A DNA stretch of 7,278 bases, from contig JAADFS010000066.1 in the NCBI GenBank assembly GCA_013152795.1, positions 1 through 7,278 of the forward strand, written 5' to 3'. Below, piece after piece: positions 1-5,893 of this stretch; within the stretch, counting starts at the first letter, position 1, and each line of letters opens with the position of its first letter. The stretch is from Deferribacteres bacterium (GTDB lineage: Bacteria > Nitrospirota > Thermodesulfovibrionia > UBA6902). The notes below the pieces were generated by a model. The model was not told where the DNA came from and ran no database searches. It saw nothing but the letters and a program-made list of their open reading frames with translations. The translations under genes were made by a program, and so were the position numbers.

Positions 1-1021
1 CATTGTAAACATTCGAATCAGCCTTCAGGACACCTGAAAACACCCTGAAAAGCGTGAGCTTTCCGGCAAAGGGGTCTGCAATGGTCTTGAATACGCGGGC
101 TGATAGAGGTTCGGCGGGGTCCGCCTTCCTGACGGTCTCTTCGCCTGTCTTCGGATTTCTGCCCCTGATCGGCGTGATATTCGCCTTTTCCGCCGGTGAG
201 GGGAGACAGAGCAGTATTGTATCAAGGAGCTGATGAACGCCTATATTTTTAACGGCCGAGCCGCAGACAACCGGAATGAACCTCCTCGTTATGGAGCCCT
301 CCCTTATGCCCTTGTTTATCTCCTCGTCCGTGAGGTCGGCACCCTCAAGGTATTTTTCAAGCAGTTCATCGTCGAGTTCGGCTATTTTTTCAACCAGTTT
401 CTTGCGGTACTCATCCGCCTCGGCCTTCAGCGCATCAGGGATGTCTCCCTCGGAAGGGGAGCCGTTCTGAAAGGTCACGGCCTTCATCCTGATCAGGTCC
501 ACAACCCCCTCGAAGCTGCTTTCAGAGCCTATGGGTATGTTCAGCGGTATAGGGGATGACCCGTAAGACTGTTCAATCTCATCCAGCGCCATACTGAAAT
601 TGGCGTTTTCCCTATCGAGTTTATTGATGAATACTACCCTGGGAATTTCATACTTGCAGGCAAATTGCCATATCTTTTCGGTTTCCGCCTTTACACCCGA
701 CAGTGCGCTCACAATAACAACCGCGCCGTCGACGGCGCTGAGGCAGCATTTGGTATCTTCAATAAAATTTATATACCCCGGGGTGTCTATAATGTTCAGC
801 CTGTAACCCTTCCACTCACAGAAGGCTGGTGCGGAAGATATGGTTATCTTACGGTTTATCTCCTCTGCCTCAAAATCAGTCACTGTGCTGCCGTCCTCAA
901 TCCTGCCCATCCTGTCGATGGCGCCGGAGTCATAGAGCATTGCCTCAACCAGCGAGGTCTTGCCGGCGCCGCCGTGGGCAATCACCGCTATATCCCTGAT
1001 TTTTTCAACATCAAAACCCAT
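1..1021 (-). CDS. fusA: Elongation factor G-like (EF-G-2 type) translational GTPase, N-terminal part
   Basis: The first 340 residues of an EF-G-family GTPase are present; the family is usually near 690 residues, so the C-terminal half (domains III-V) lies beyond the left edge. The G domain spans about residues 8-285. G1 is AHGGAGKT (15-22), the switch I threonine is in RKIT (67-70), G3 is DTPGY (79-83), G4 is NKLD (123-126) and G5 is CGSA (243-246). Domain II starts near residue 304 (EPLSARVFKT). Housekeeping EF-G normally has AHIDAGKT, RGIT and DTPGH. The variants here match the EF-G-2 / EF-G-like paralogue group, so this is probably not the cell's only EF-G. EF-G drives ribosome translocation; the role of the paralogue is less clear. 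The ATG at 1021 is fixed by a strong Shine-Dalgarno sequence. The gene follows rseC on the same strand after 134 nt, possibly as its own unit. Confidence 0.93.
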   Translation of the reverse strand, partial: MGFDVEKIRDIAVIAHGGAGKTSLVEAMLYDSGAIDRMGRIEDGSTVTDFEAEEINRKITISSAPAFCEWKGYRLNIIDTPGYINFIEDTKCCLSAVDGAVVIVSALSGVKAETEKIWQFACKYEIPRVVFINKLDRENANFSMALDEIEQSYGSSPIPLNIPIGSESSFEGVVDLIRMKAVTFQNGSPSEGDIPDALKAEADEYRKKLVEKIAELDDELLEKYLEGADLTDEEINKGIREGSITRRFIPVVCGSAVKNIGVHQLLDTILLCLPSPAEKANITPIRGRNPKTGEETVRKADPAEPLSARVFKTIADPFAGKLTLFRVFSGVLKADSNVYN

Positions 1022-1028
1022 AAAATAA

Positions 1029-1035
1029 CCTCCTT
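1029..1035 (-). promoter_or_regulatory. Strong Shine-Dalgarno site of the EF-G-like gene
   Basis: Read on the minus strand this is AAGGAGG, seven bases before the ATG at 1021. It is the best ribosome-binding site in the window, and it stands out because the cimA and receiver starts have none. It fixes the EF-G-like start and suggests high translation. Confidence 0.85.
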
Positions 1036-1076
1036 CCGATATCCTGATGCATTTTAATTTACCTTAACAGCGGCAT

Positions 1077-1110
1077 AAAAATACCGCCGGCGGGCAGGAG
1101 AGCCTGCCGG
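1077..1110 (-). terminator. Possible weak terminator or stem-loop after rseC
   Basis: In the spacer between rseC and the EF-G-like gene, GGCAGG at 1093-1098 pairs with CCTGCC at 1103-1108 around a four-base loop. One further pair (1091/1110) lies outside a G-G mismatch. On the minus-strand RNA the stem is followed by a U5 run (bases 1081-1077), but only after about nine GC-rich bases. A classical intrinsic terminator has the U-run directly behind the stem, so termination here is uncertain. An AT-rich stretch at 1051-1060 (TAAAAT on the minus strand) could be a -10 element for the EF-G-like gene, but I see no good -35. Confidence 0.25.
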
Positions 1111-1155
1111 AAAAGCTCTATCAGCGAGTATCCTGTACCCTGACGACTGCACCCT

Positions 1156-1590
1156 CTATCCGAGTATCTCCCTGATAACAGGCCTGTACCCCGGCCTTGT
1201 CTCCACCCTCTTGATCCATGTTCTTACTCCCAGCATGGAAAGTATCAATGCTGTAAATCCTGCTATGGCTGCAATGGTATCCGGACTCATGCGGCTGAAA
1301 TACGCCTCGCCGATATTCTTTCCTATGATTGCGGCTGTAACAAATAAGGCAAGTGGAAGCCCGTACACCAGCATCGAGCCTTTAAGATACGTCTGCGTGC
1401 CCATCGCAACCCTTACCCTCTGCCCCTCTCTCGCATGAAGGGGATTCAGCGCCTCAATCTCCATGTTCTCACCCGCCGCCTCGCAAGCGTTCTTTACTGC
1501 GCAGCCTTCGCATCCGCCCTTTTTCTCCACGGCCACCTTCGCCATCCCGCCTTCTGTTTTTGTAACAATCCCCGTTTCTTCTATTATCAT
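1156..1590 (-). CDS. rseC: RseC/MucC family membrane protein (SoxR-reducing / positive regulator of sigma E family)
   Basis: This 144-residue protein has the RseC/MucC layout. A short N-terminal soluble domain carries a cysteine cluster C-x2-C-x5-C (Cys27, Cys30, Cys36; GGCEGCAVKNAC). Two membrane helices follow at about residues 72-94 and 104-122, then a short basic tail. Known members act with Rnf-type electron-transport proteins in reducing SoxR, or modulate sigma E through RseA. The cysteines are thought to hold an Fe-S cluster. These three are the only cysteines in the protein, so a cluster would need a non-cysteine or intersubunit ligand. No rpoE, rseA, rseB or rnf gene is visible. The ATG at 1590 lies 17 nt after the cimA stop with a modest TAAGAG in front, so the two are probably cotranscribed. 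The family call is good; the physiological role here is unknown. Confidence 0.8.
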   Translation of the reverse strand: MIIEETGIVTKTEGGMAKVAVEKKGGCEGCAVKNACEAAGENMEIEALNPLHAREGQRVRVAMGTQTYLKGSMLVYGLPLALFVTAAIIGKNIGEAYFSRMSPDTIAAIAGFTALILSMLGVRTWIKRVETRPGYRPVIREILG

Positions 1591-1607
1591 ACTCTTACGC
1601 GCAGCGC

Positions 1608-3170
1608 TTACCCTCTCAGCAACTTGTATTCAATACTGTCCACAAGGGCCTGCCACGAGGCCTCTATTATATTCTCGGATACCCCGACCGTTCCCCACCT
1701 GTGCGTCTCGTCGCCGGATTCTATAAGAACCCTCACCTTTGCCGACGTGCCTACTCCTGCTGTCAGCACCCTTACCTTGTAATCCAGCAGTTTGACCTCT
1801 TTCAATTGGGGGTAGAATTTTTCCAGCGCCTTCCTCAGGGCATTGTCGATTGCATTGACAGGCCCGTTGCCCGTAGCAGCGGTATGCTCAAGTTTTCCGC
1901 CCACGGTCAGCATTATAGTGGCCTCGCTGTAGGGCGTCTCCCCTTCCCTCCTCTTTTCATCGATCACCCTGAATCCTATAAGATCAAAGAATTTCCTGTG
2001 AAGCCCGAATGTCTTTTTTATCAGGAGTTCAAAAGAGGCCTCAGCACCTTCAAACTGGAACCCCTGGTTTTCCAGTTCCTTCAGCTCCCTGATTACCTGG
2101 GCCACCTTCGGTGAATCCGGGTCAATCTTTAACCTGAAATCCTTTATCTTCCTTATTATGTTGCCCCTGCCGCTCAGGTCTGATACGAGGACCCTCTGGT
2201 AGTTTCCCACGAGTTCAGGCCTTATATGTTCGTAGGTCTCGGGATGCCGCTGGATTGCGCTGACATGGATACCGCCCTTATGGGCAAAGGCACTGTCGCC
2301 GACATAAGGCTGCCTCTTGAAATGACGGAGATTGGCTATCTCTGTCACAAATCGCGATACATCCTTTAATTTTCTTAATTTACTGTCGGTTATGCATTTA
2401 ATGTTAAGTTTTAACTTTAAGTTTGGAATGACGGAGACGAGATTGGCGTTGCCGCATCTTTCACCGAGGCCGTTTATGGTTCCCTGCACATGGACCGCGC
2501 CTGATTCCACGGCGACGATGGAATTGGCGACCGCGCATTCCGAATCATTGTGCGCATGGATACCCACAGGGGTACCGAATGTCCTGACCATTTCTCCCAC
2601 TATCTTTCCCACCTCACCAGGCAGGGTGCCGCCGTTTGTGTCACACAGAACAAGGCGGTCCGCACCTGCAGAGACCGCCGCCTTAAGGGTTTTCAGGGCA
2701 TATCCGGGATTTGCCTTGTAGCCGTCGAAAAAATGCTCGGCATCAAAGAACACCTCGGGGACCCTCTCTTTAAGATAAACAATGGTGTTGTAGATGATAT
2801 CGAGATTCTTCTGCAGGGAAATCCGCAGGGCCTCCCTGACATGAAAATCCCATGTCTTTCCGAATATTGTTACTACAGGGGTTTCCGCAGACAGGAGGGC
2901 CCTTATATTCGGGTCCTCGCCGACCTTCAGCGAGGCCCTGTGCGTGGAGCCGAAGGCAGCCAGCCTCGATTTCCTGCATTTGAATTTCTTCGCCCTCTCA
3001 AAAAACTCGGCATCCCTCGGGCTGGCCCCCGGCCATCCGCCCTCGATATAATCAATCCCGAACTCATCAAGCTTGTGCAGGATCCTGAGCTTGTCCTCCA
3101 CAGAGAACGATATATCCTCTGACTGGGCCCCGTCCCTGAGAGTTGTATCATATATCTCGACTTTTCGCAT
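1608..3170 (-). CDS. cimA: (R)-citramalate synthase
   Basis: This 520-residue protein belongs to the DRE-TIM metallolyase / alpha-isopropylmalate synthase family. It condenses pyruvate with acetyl-CoA to citramalate, the first step of threonine-independent isoleucine synthesis in the cytoplasm. The TIM barrel covers about residues 3-275. DTTLRDG (8-14) supplies the catalytic Arg12 and metal ligand Asp13, HAHND (205-209) the metal-binding histidines, and GLGERCGNANL (234-244) the second family signature. A linker follows, then a LeuA-type C-terminal allosteric domain at about 385-515, with GNGPVNAIDNAL (434-445) and the SENIIEASWQAL segment near 498-509. EGGWPG at 43-48 is typical of the long citramalate synthase group rather than LeuA or homocitrate synthase. 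Feedback inhibition, probably by isoleucine, is inferred from the C-terminal domain. The ATG matches the family N-terminus but has no recognisable Shine-Dalgarno sequence, and a long RNA stem ends 14 nt upstream. lysC lies 114 nt upstream; rseC follows after 17 nt. Confidence 0.93.
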   Translation of the reverse strand: MRKVEIYDTTLRDGAQSEDISFSVEDKLRILHKLDEFGIDYIEGGWPGASPRDAEFFERAKKFKCRKSRLAAFGSTHRASLKVGEDPNIRALLSAETPVVTIFGKTWDFHVREALRISLQKNLDIIYNTIVYLKERVPEVFFDAEHFFDGYKANPGYALKTLKAAVSAGADRLVLCDTNGGTLPGEVGKIVGEMVRTFGTPVGIHAHNDSECAVANSIVAVESGAVHVQGTINGLGERCGNANLVSVIPNLKLKLNIKCITDSKLRKLKDVSRFVTEIANLRHFKRQPYVGDSAFAHKGGIHVSAIQRHPETYEHIRPELVGNYQRVLVSDLSGRGNIIRKIKDFRLKIDPDSPKVAQVIRELKELENQGFQFEGAEASFELLIKKTFGLHRKFFDLIGFRVIDEKRREGETPYSEATIMLTVGGKLEHTAATGNGPVNAIDNALRKALEKFYPQLKEVKLLDYKVRVLTAGVGTSAKVRVLIESGDETHRWGTVGVSENIIEASWQALVDSIEYKLLRG

Positions 3171-3184
3171 AGATTGTTTATTTT

Positions 3185-3248
3185 AGTGTAAGTGTAAGTG
3201 CAAGTGTGGGTGTCGGTGAAATTTTTCACTTACACTTACACTTACACT
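3185..3248 (-). repeat. Long inverted repeat made of AGTGTA hexamers, upstream of cimA
   Basis: The left arm 3185-3206 and right arm 3227-3248 are 22-base reverse complements with one mismatch (3201 against 3232), around a 20-base spacer. The left arm is a hexamer array in strict register, AGTGTA AGTGTA AGTGCA, that decays into the spacer as AGTGTG GGTGTC GGTGAA. The right arm is a (CACTTA)-type array. On the plus strand the mismatch is C-A. In the minus-strand transcript of the lysC-cimA region it becomes a G-U wobble, so all 22 positions can pair. The stem has no U-run behind it, which argues against intrinsic termination, and its base is 14 nt from the cimA ATG. It could be an RNA-processing site, a translational control stem, or a dispersed intergenic repeat. 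Confidence 0.9.
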
Positions 3249-3284
3249 TTATCTAACCGCTGTTAAACACATTAAATGAAACAA

Positions 3285-3767
3285 CTACTGTTTTGCAAGC
3301 TGAAAAACGTCATGAAGCCTTCTGACGGCTTCTTCGGCATGCTTGACATCTATTACACAGGATATCTTTATTTCCGATGTGCTGATCATCATTATGTTGA
3401 TACCCGCATTTGACAGGGTTTCAAACATCGTGGCAGCCACACCGAAATGCGACTGCATGCCCACCCCGACTATCGAGACCTTTGCCACATCAGTATTCAT
3501 GTTGACGCCCTTTGTGCCGAGTTCGTCCGATACCTTCTGGGTGATCTCAAATGCCTTTTTCGCCTCTGCCTTTGAGACGGTAAAGGATATATCCGTCGCC
3601 CGGTCATCACTGCTGATGTTCTGGACGATCATGTCCACGTTAATGTTGGCCGCTGCTATTGCATTGAAAATAGTGGCCGCAATTCCGGGTCTGTCGGGCA
3701 CGCGCATGATGGTGATTCTTGCCTGGTTCTTGTCATGGGTGACTCCTGTTATAACGGTTTTCTCCAT
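3285..3767 (-). CDS. Possible in-frame internal-start product of lysC (aspartokinase beta subunit)
   Basis: An in-frame ATG at Met247 of aspartate kinase would give a 160-residue protein containing only the two ACT domains. GGGAGG lies eight bases before it. In several bacteria (Bacillus subtilis aspartokinase II, Corynebacterium, Thermus) the same gene makes a large alpha subunit and a small regulatory beta subunit from an internal start at just this point, after the kinase domain; beta subunits there are about 160-170 residues. The purine-rich site falls in the interdomain linker (TREDED), whose codons could favour GGGAGG by chance. The enzyme is therefore either a homodimer or an alpha2beta2 complex; sequence alone cannot decide. 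Confidence 0.45.
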   Translation of the reverse strand: MEKTVITGVTHDKNQARITIMRVPDRPGIAATIFNAIAAANINVDMIVQNISSDDRATDISFTVSKAEAKKAFEITQKVSDELGTKGVNMNTDVAKVSIVGVGMQSHFGVAATMFETLSNAGINIMMISTSEIKISCVIDVKHAEEAVRRLHDVFQLAKQ

Positions 3768-4505
3768 GTCTTCATCCTCCCTTGTAACGAGGGTGCCCGG
3801 GGACGTGTTGAAACTCGACCGGACCACTAAAGGAACATTGTATTTTTTTGCAAATTCAACAGAGCGGCCGTGAAGCACCTTTGCCCCCAGACTCGCCATC
3901 TCCAGCATCTCATCGTAAGATATCCTGTCCATCTTCCTGGCATCAGGAACTATCCTCGGGTCAGCCGTGAACACCCCCTCCACATCAGTATATATCTCGC
4001 ACAGATCCGCATTAAGGGCTGCTGCTATGGCAACCGCTGTAGTGTCCGACCCCCCCCTGCCAAGTGTGGTGACATCGGAAAATTCATCGATTCCCTGAAA
4101 TCCAGCCACAACCGGCACCTTGCCCTCATTCAGCGCGGCCTTGAGCCTTCCAGCCTCAATATGCTCGATCATCGCCTTTGTATGCGCACTGTCTGTGATT
4201 ATCCCGACCTGCCTGCCTGTAAAGCTCATTGATTTGAGACCCAAATCCTGAATCGCCATAGCCATGAGCGCGCTCGTTATCCTCTCGCCGGAGGAAAGCA
4301 GCAGGTCCATCTCCCTCTCATCCGGGGTGTCCGTTATTTCATGGGCGAATCTCACGAATTTATCGGTCTCGCCGGCCATTGCAGAGACAACGACGATCAC
4401 CATGTCGCCTTCCCTTACCCTTGCCGCAACCCTTTCAGCTACAGACTTTATGCGGCCTGTATCCGCAACAGATGTCCCCCCGTATTTCTGTACTATCAAT
4501 CCCAC
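3285..4505 (-). CDS. lysC: Aspartate kinase (aspartokinase)
   Basis: This 406-residue protein phosphorylates L-aspartate with ATP, the committed step to lysine, threonine and methionine. The kinase domain (about 1-240) carries KYGGTSV (7-13), SSGERI (81-86), GRGGSDTTA (149-157) and YTDVEGVFTADPR (172-184). Two ACT domains follow, at about 263-335 and 344-406, the second with the MISTSEIKISCVID segment (373-386). They should bind lysine and/or threonine for feedback control. The length is typical of monofunctional aspartokinases with tandem ACT domains; no homoserine dehydrogenase is fused. The start is a GTG at 4505 and gives the family N-terminus. GGAAGG lies nine bases upstream of it, with AAGGAG also close by. 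It sits 41 nt behind the ApgM-like gene and 114 nt ahead of cimA on the same strand, so these three are probably one amino-acid biosynthesis unit. Confidence 0.96.
   Translation of the reverse strand: MGLIVQKYGGTSVADTGRIKSVAERVAARVREGDMVIVVVSAMAGETDKFVRFAHEITDTPDEREMDLLLSSGERITSALMAMAIQDLGLKSMSFTGRQVGIITDSAHTKAMIEHIEAGRLKAALNEGKVPVVAGFQGIDEFSDVTTLGRGGSDTTAVAIAAALNADLCEIYTDVEGVFTADPRIVPDARKMDRISYDEMLEMASLGAKVLHGRSVEFAKKYNVPLVVRSSFNTSPGTLVTREDEDMEKTVITGVTHDKNQARITIMRVPDRPGIAATIFNAIAAANINVDMIVQNISSDDRATDISFTVSKAEAKKAFEITQKVSDELGTKGVNMNTDVAKVSIVGVGMQSHFGVAATMFETLSNAGINIMMISTSEIKISCVIDVKHAEEAVRRLHDVFQLAKQ
3776..3781 (-). promoter_or_regulatory. Internal Shine-Dalgarno-like site inside lysC
   Basis: Read on the minus strand this is GGGAGG, preceded by AA or CAA, eight bases before the in-frame ATG at 3767. 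Spacing and strength are as good as for real starts in this window and better than at the cimA start. It would initiate the aspartokinase beta subunit. Confidence 0.45.
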
Positions 4506-4546
4506 TTCTCCTTACCTTCCCGTTTGAATAGTTATCAATAGTTGCA

Positions 4547-5776
4547 TTAAATTATTCCCTTGATGAAATAATCCATGAGCTTATATCCCTCTTCAAAATA
4601 CGGGATATTTTTCATCCTGCATATATTCTCCGAAAAACCGGCGGCCTTCGCCCCTGCGCGGTGCCGGGCTCCGCCGGTCCTGAAAATGACAAACGGCACA
4701 GGCTCATCAGTGTGAGTTTTTACCCTTATGGGCGTGAAATGATCGGGCAGCAGCAGGATGTTGCAGTCTTTCAGCTTCCGCACGCTCTCCAGTACCGTTC
4801 CCACAACCTTTGAGTCAAAATCCTCGATCGCCTGTATCTTGGCCTTTACATCCCCGTTGTGTCCCGCCTCATCAGGGGCCTCAACATGCACATACACCAG
4901 GTCACATGTTTTAAGCGCCCTCAGGGCAGCCCTTGCCTTGCCGGTATAATTGGTGTCAATATATCCGGTTGCACCTCTTACGTTCAATATCTTGAAACCC
5001 GCACAGATGCCGAGTCCCTTGGTAAGGTCGACGGCGGATATAAGAGCGCCCTGCACATTGAACTTGTCCCTGAATCCGGGCAATGACAGCTTCCTGCCCT
5101 GGCCCCAGAACCACAGGCTGTTTGCAGGATTGAGCCCCCTCCTGATCCTGTTTTTGTTTACCCTGTTCGACAGGAGTATATCCCTGGATTTGTCCATCAA
5201 GGAGCGGAGCACTTCCGCACCTTCTCCGGCAGGCAGGTATTTCCCCACCTTTTTCCCGGTAATGTCATGCGGCGGGGTGCAGTGCATCCTGTGCTTTCCG
5301 TTTTTCCAGATCATCAGGTGCCGGTAACTCATACCCGGGTGGAAGATAATCTCTTCGGTACCGAGTCTCCTGTTAATATCCCGGATCAGGGCCGCGGCCT
5401 CTCCTGTTGTGATATGTCCGGCGCTGTAATCCTGCATCACGGCGCTGTCCATGTCACCGGAGGCGGAAAATCTCAGTGTTACCAGGTTGCACCTGAAGGC
5501 AACGTCGCCGGGATTCAGCTCTATCCCCCTGTATGCCGCCTCGATCGGCGCCCGGCCGCTGTAATATCTTACAGGGTCATATCCGAGAATGGAAAGATTT
5601 GCAACATCCGAGCCGGGGTCAAACCCGGGGGGTATGGTTCTGGCCTTTCCTGCTTCCCCCTCCTGTGCAAGCCTGTCCATATTCGGTGTATGCGCCTTCT
5701 GGAGGCATGTTTTATATCCAAGAGACTTCAGCGGCCTGTCGGCCATCCCGTCTCCGACAAGAATGATGTATTTCAT
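4547..5776 (-). CDS. apgM: ApgM-family cofactor-independent phosphoglycerate mutase homologue; possible homoserine kinase
   Basis: This 409-residue protein is of the archaeal-type phosphoglycerate mutase family, in the alkaline phosphatase superfamily. Expected two-metal catalytic residues are present: Asp9 in VGDGMAD, the nucleophile Ser56 in GSDVANLSILGYDP, Asp302 and His306 in PDEAGHNGD, Asp345-His346 in LLPDHFTP, and His355. An inserted domain lies between about residues 75 and 265. The family includes true mutases (3- to 2-phosphoglycerate) and a bacterial subgroup proposed to be homoserine kinases because its genes sit with threonine-pathway genes. Here lysC starts 41 nt downstream, which favours the homoserine kinase role by context; a glycolytic role is not excluded. 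The ATG at 5776 fits the family N-terminus, but only a weak purine-rich stretch precedes it. It is the first minus-strand gene and is divergent from the receiver gene. Confidence 0.88.
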   Translation of the reverse strand: MKYIILVGDGMADRPLKSLGYKTCLQKAHTPNMDRLAQEGEAGKARTIPPGFDPGSDVANLSILGYDPVRYYSGRAPIEAAYRGIELNPGDVAFRCNLVTLRFSASGDMDSAVMQDYSAGHITTGEAAALIRDINRRLGTEEIIFHPGMSYRHLMIWKNGKHRMHCTPPHDITGKKVGKYLPAGEGAEVLRSLMDKSRDILLSNRVNKNRIRRGLNPANSLWFWGQGRKLSLPGFRDKFNVQGALISAVDLTKGLGICAGFKILNVRGATGYIDTNYTGKARAALRALKTCDLVYVHVEAPDEAGHNGDVKAKIQAIEDFDSKVVGTVLESVRKLKDCNILLLPDHFTPIRVKTHTDEPVPFVIFRTGGARHRAGAKAAGFSENICRMKNIPYFEEGYKLMDYFIKGII

Positions 5777-5816
5777 GATTTCTTTTTTTCCGGTCTTTTT
5801 TATGAATGAAACAGGA

Positions 5817-5822
5817 ATTATA
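5817..5822 (-). promoter_or_regulatory. Possible -10 element for the apgM-lysC-cimA unit
   Basis: The minus strand reads TATAAT exactly, about 41 bases before the apgM start codon, in the AT-rich spacer between divergent genes. No good -35 hexamer is seen at 16-18 bases upstream, so it may need an activator or may be a chance match. Confidence 0.35.
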
Positions 5823-5858
5823 TTAACTCTTCTGCTTTATAAAAGTGAAGCCTGCAAT

Positions 5859-5887
5859 TTGCCTTTAGCATGAAATATATATAGAAT
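5859..5887 (+). promoter_or_regulatory. Possible sigma-70-type promoter of the receiver gene
   Basis: TTGCCT (5859-5864, four of six matches to TTGACA) and TAGAAT (5882-5887, five of six to TATAAT) are separated by exactly 17 bases. A start about seven bases downstream of the -10 falls on or next to the ATG at 5894, so the mRNA could be leaderless. This agrees with the lack of a Shine-Dalgarno sequence there. Confidence 0.4.
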
Positions 5888-5893
5888 TTGAAT

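Noticed and set aside
2550..3122. 190-codon plus-strand open frame opposite cimA
   Set aside because: It lies wholly antisense to a clearly conserved enzyme, has no recognisable domain, and is a mirror of cimA codon bias. The same holds for the plus-strand frames at 233-559, 665-1057, 3343-3873 and 5267-5809.
2927..3229. Threonine-rich reading frame starting with GTG inside the hexamer hairpin, resembling a threonine leader peptide before cimA
   Set aside because: Every second residue is Thr only because the hexamer repeat forces it. There is no Shine-Dalgarno sequence, the frame runs about 240 bases into cimA out of frame instead of stopping before it, and no alternative terminator stem follows.
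3185..3248. Hexamer array as a CRISPR or intrinsic terminator
   Set aside because: Units are six bases without unique spacers, so not CRISPR. The stem lacks a following U-run on either strand, with AAAAUAAAC after it in the minus RNA and UUAUC after it in the plus RNA, so not a classical terminator.
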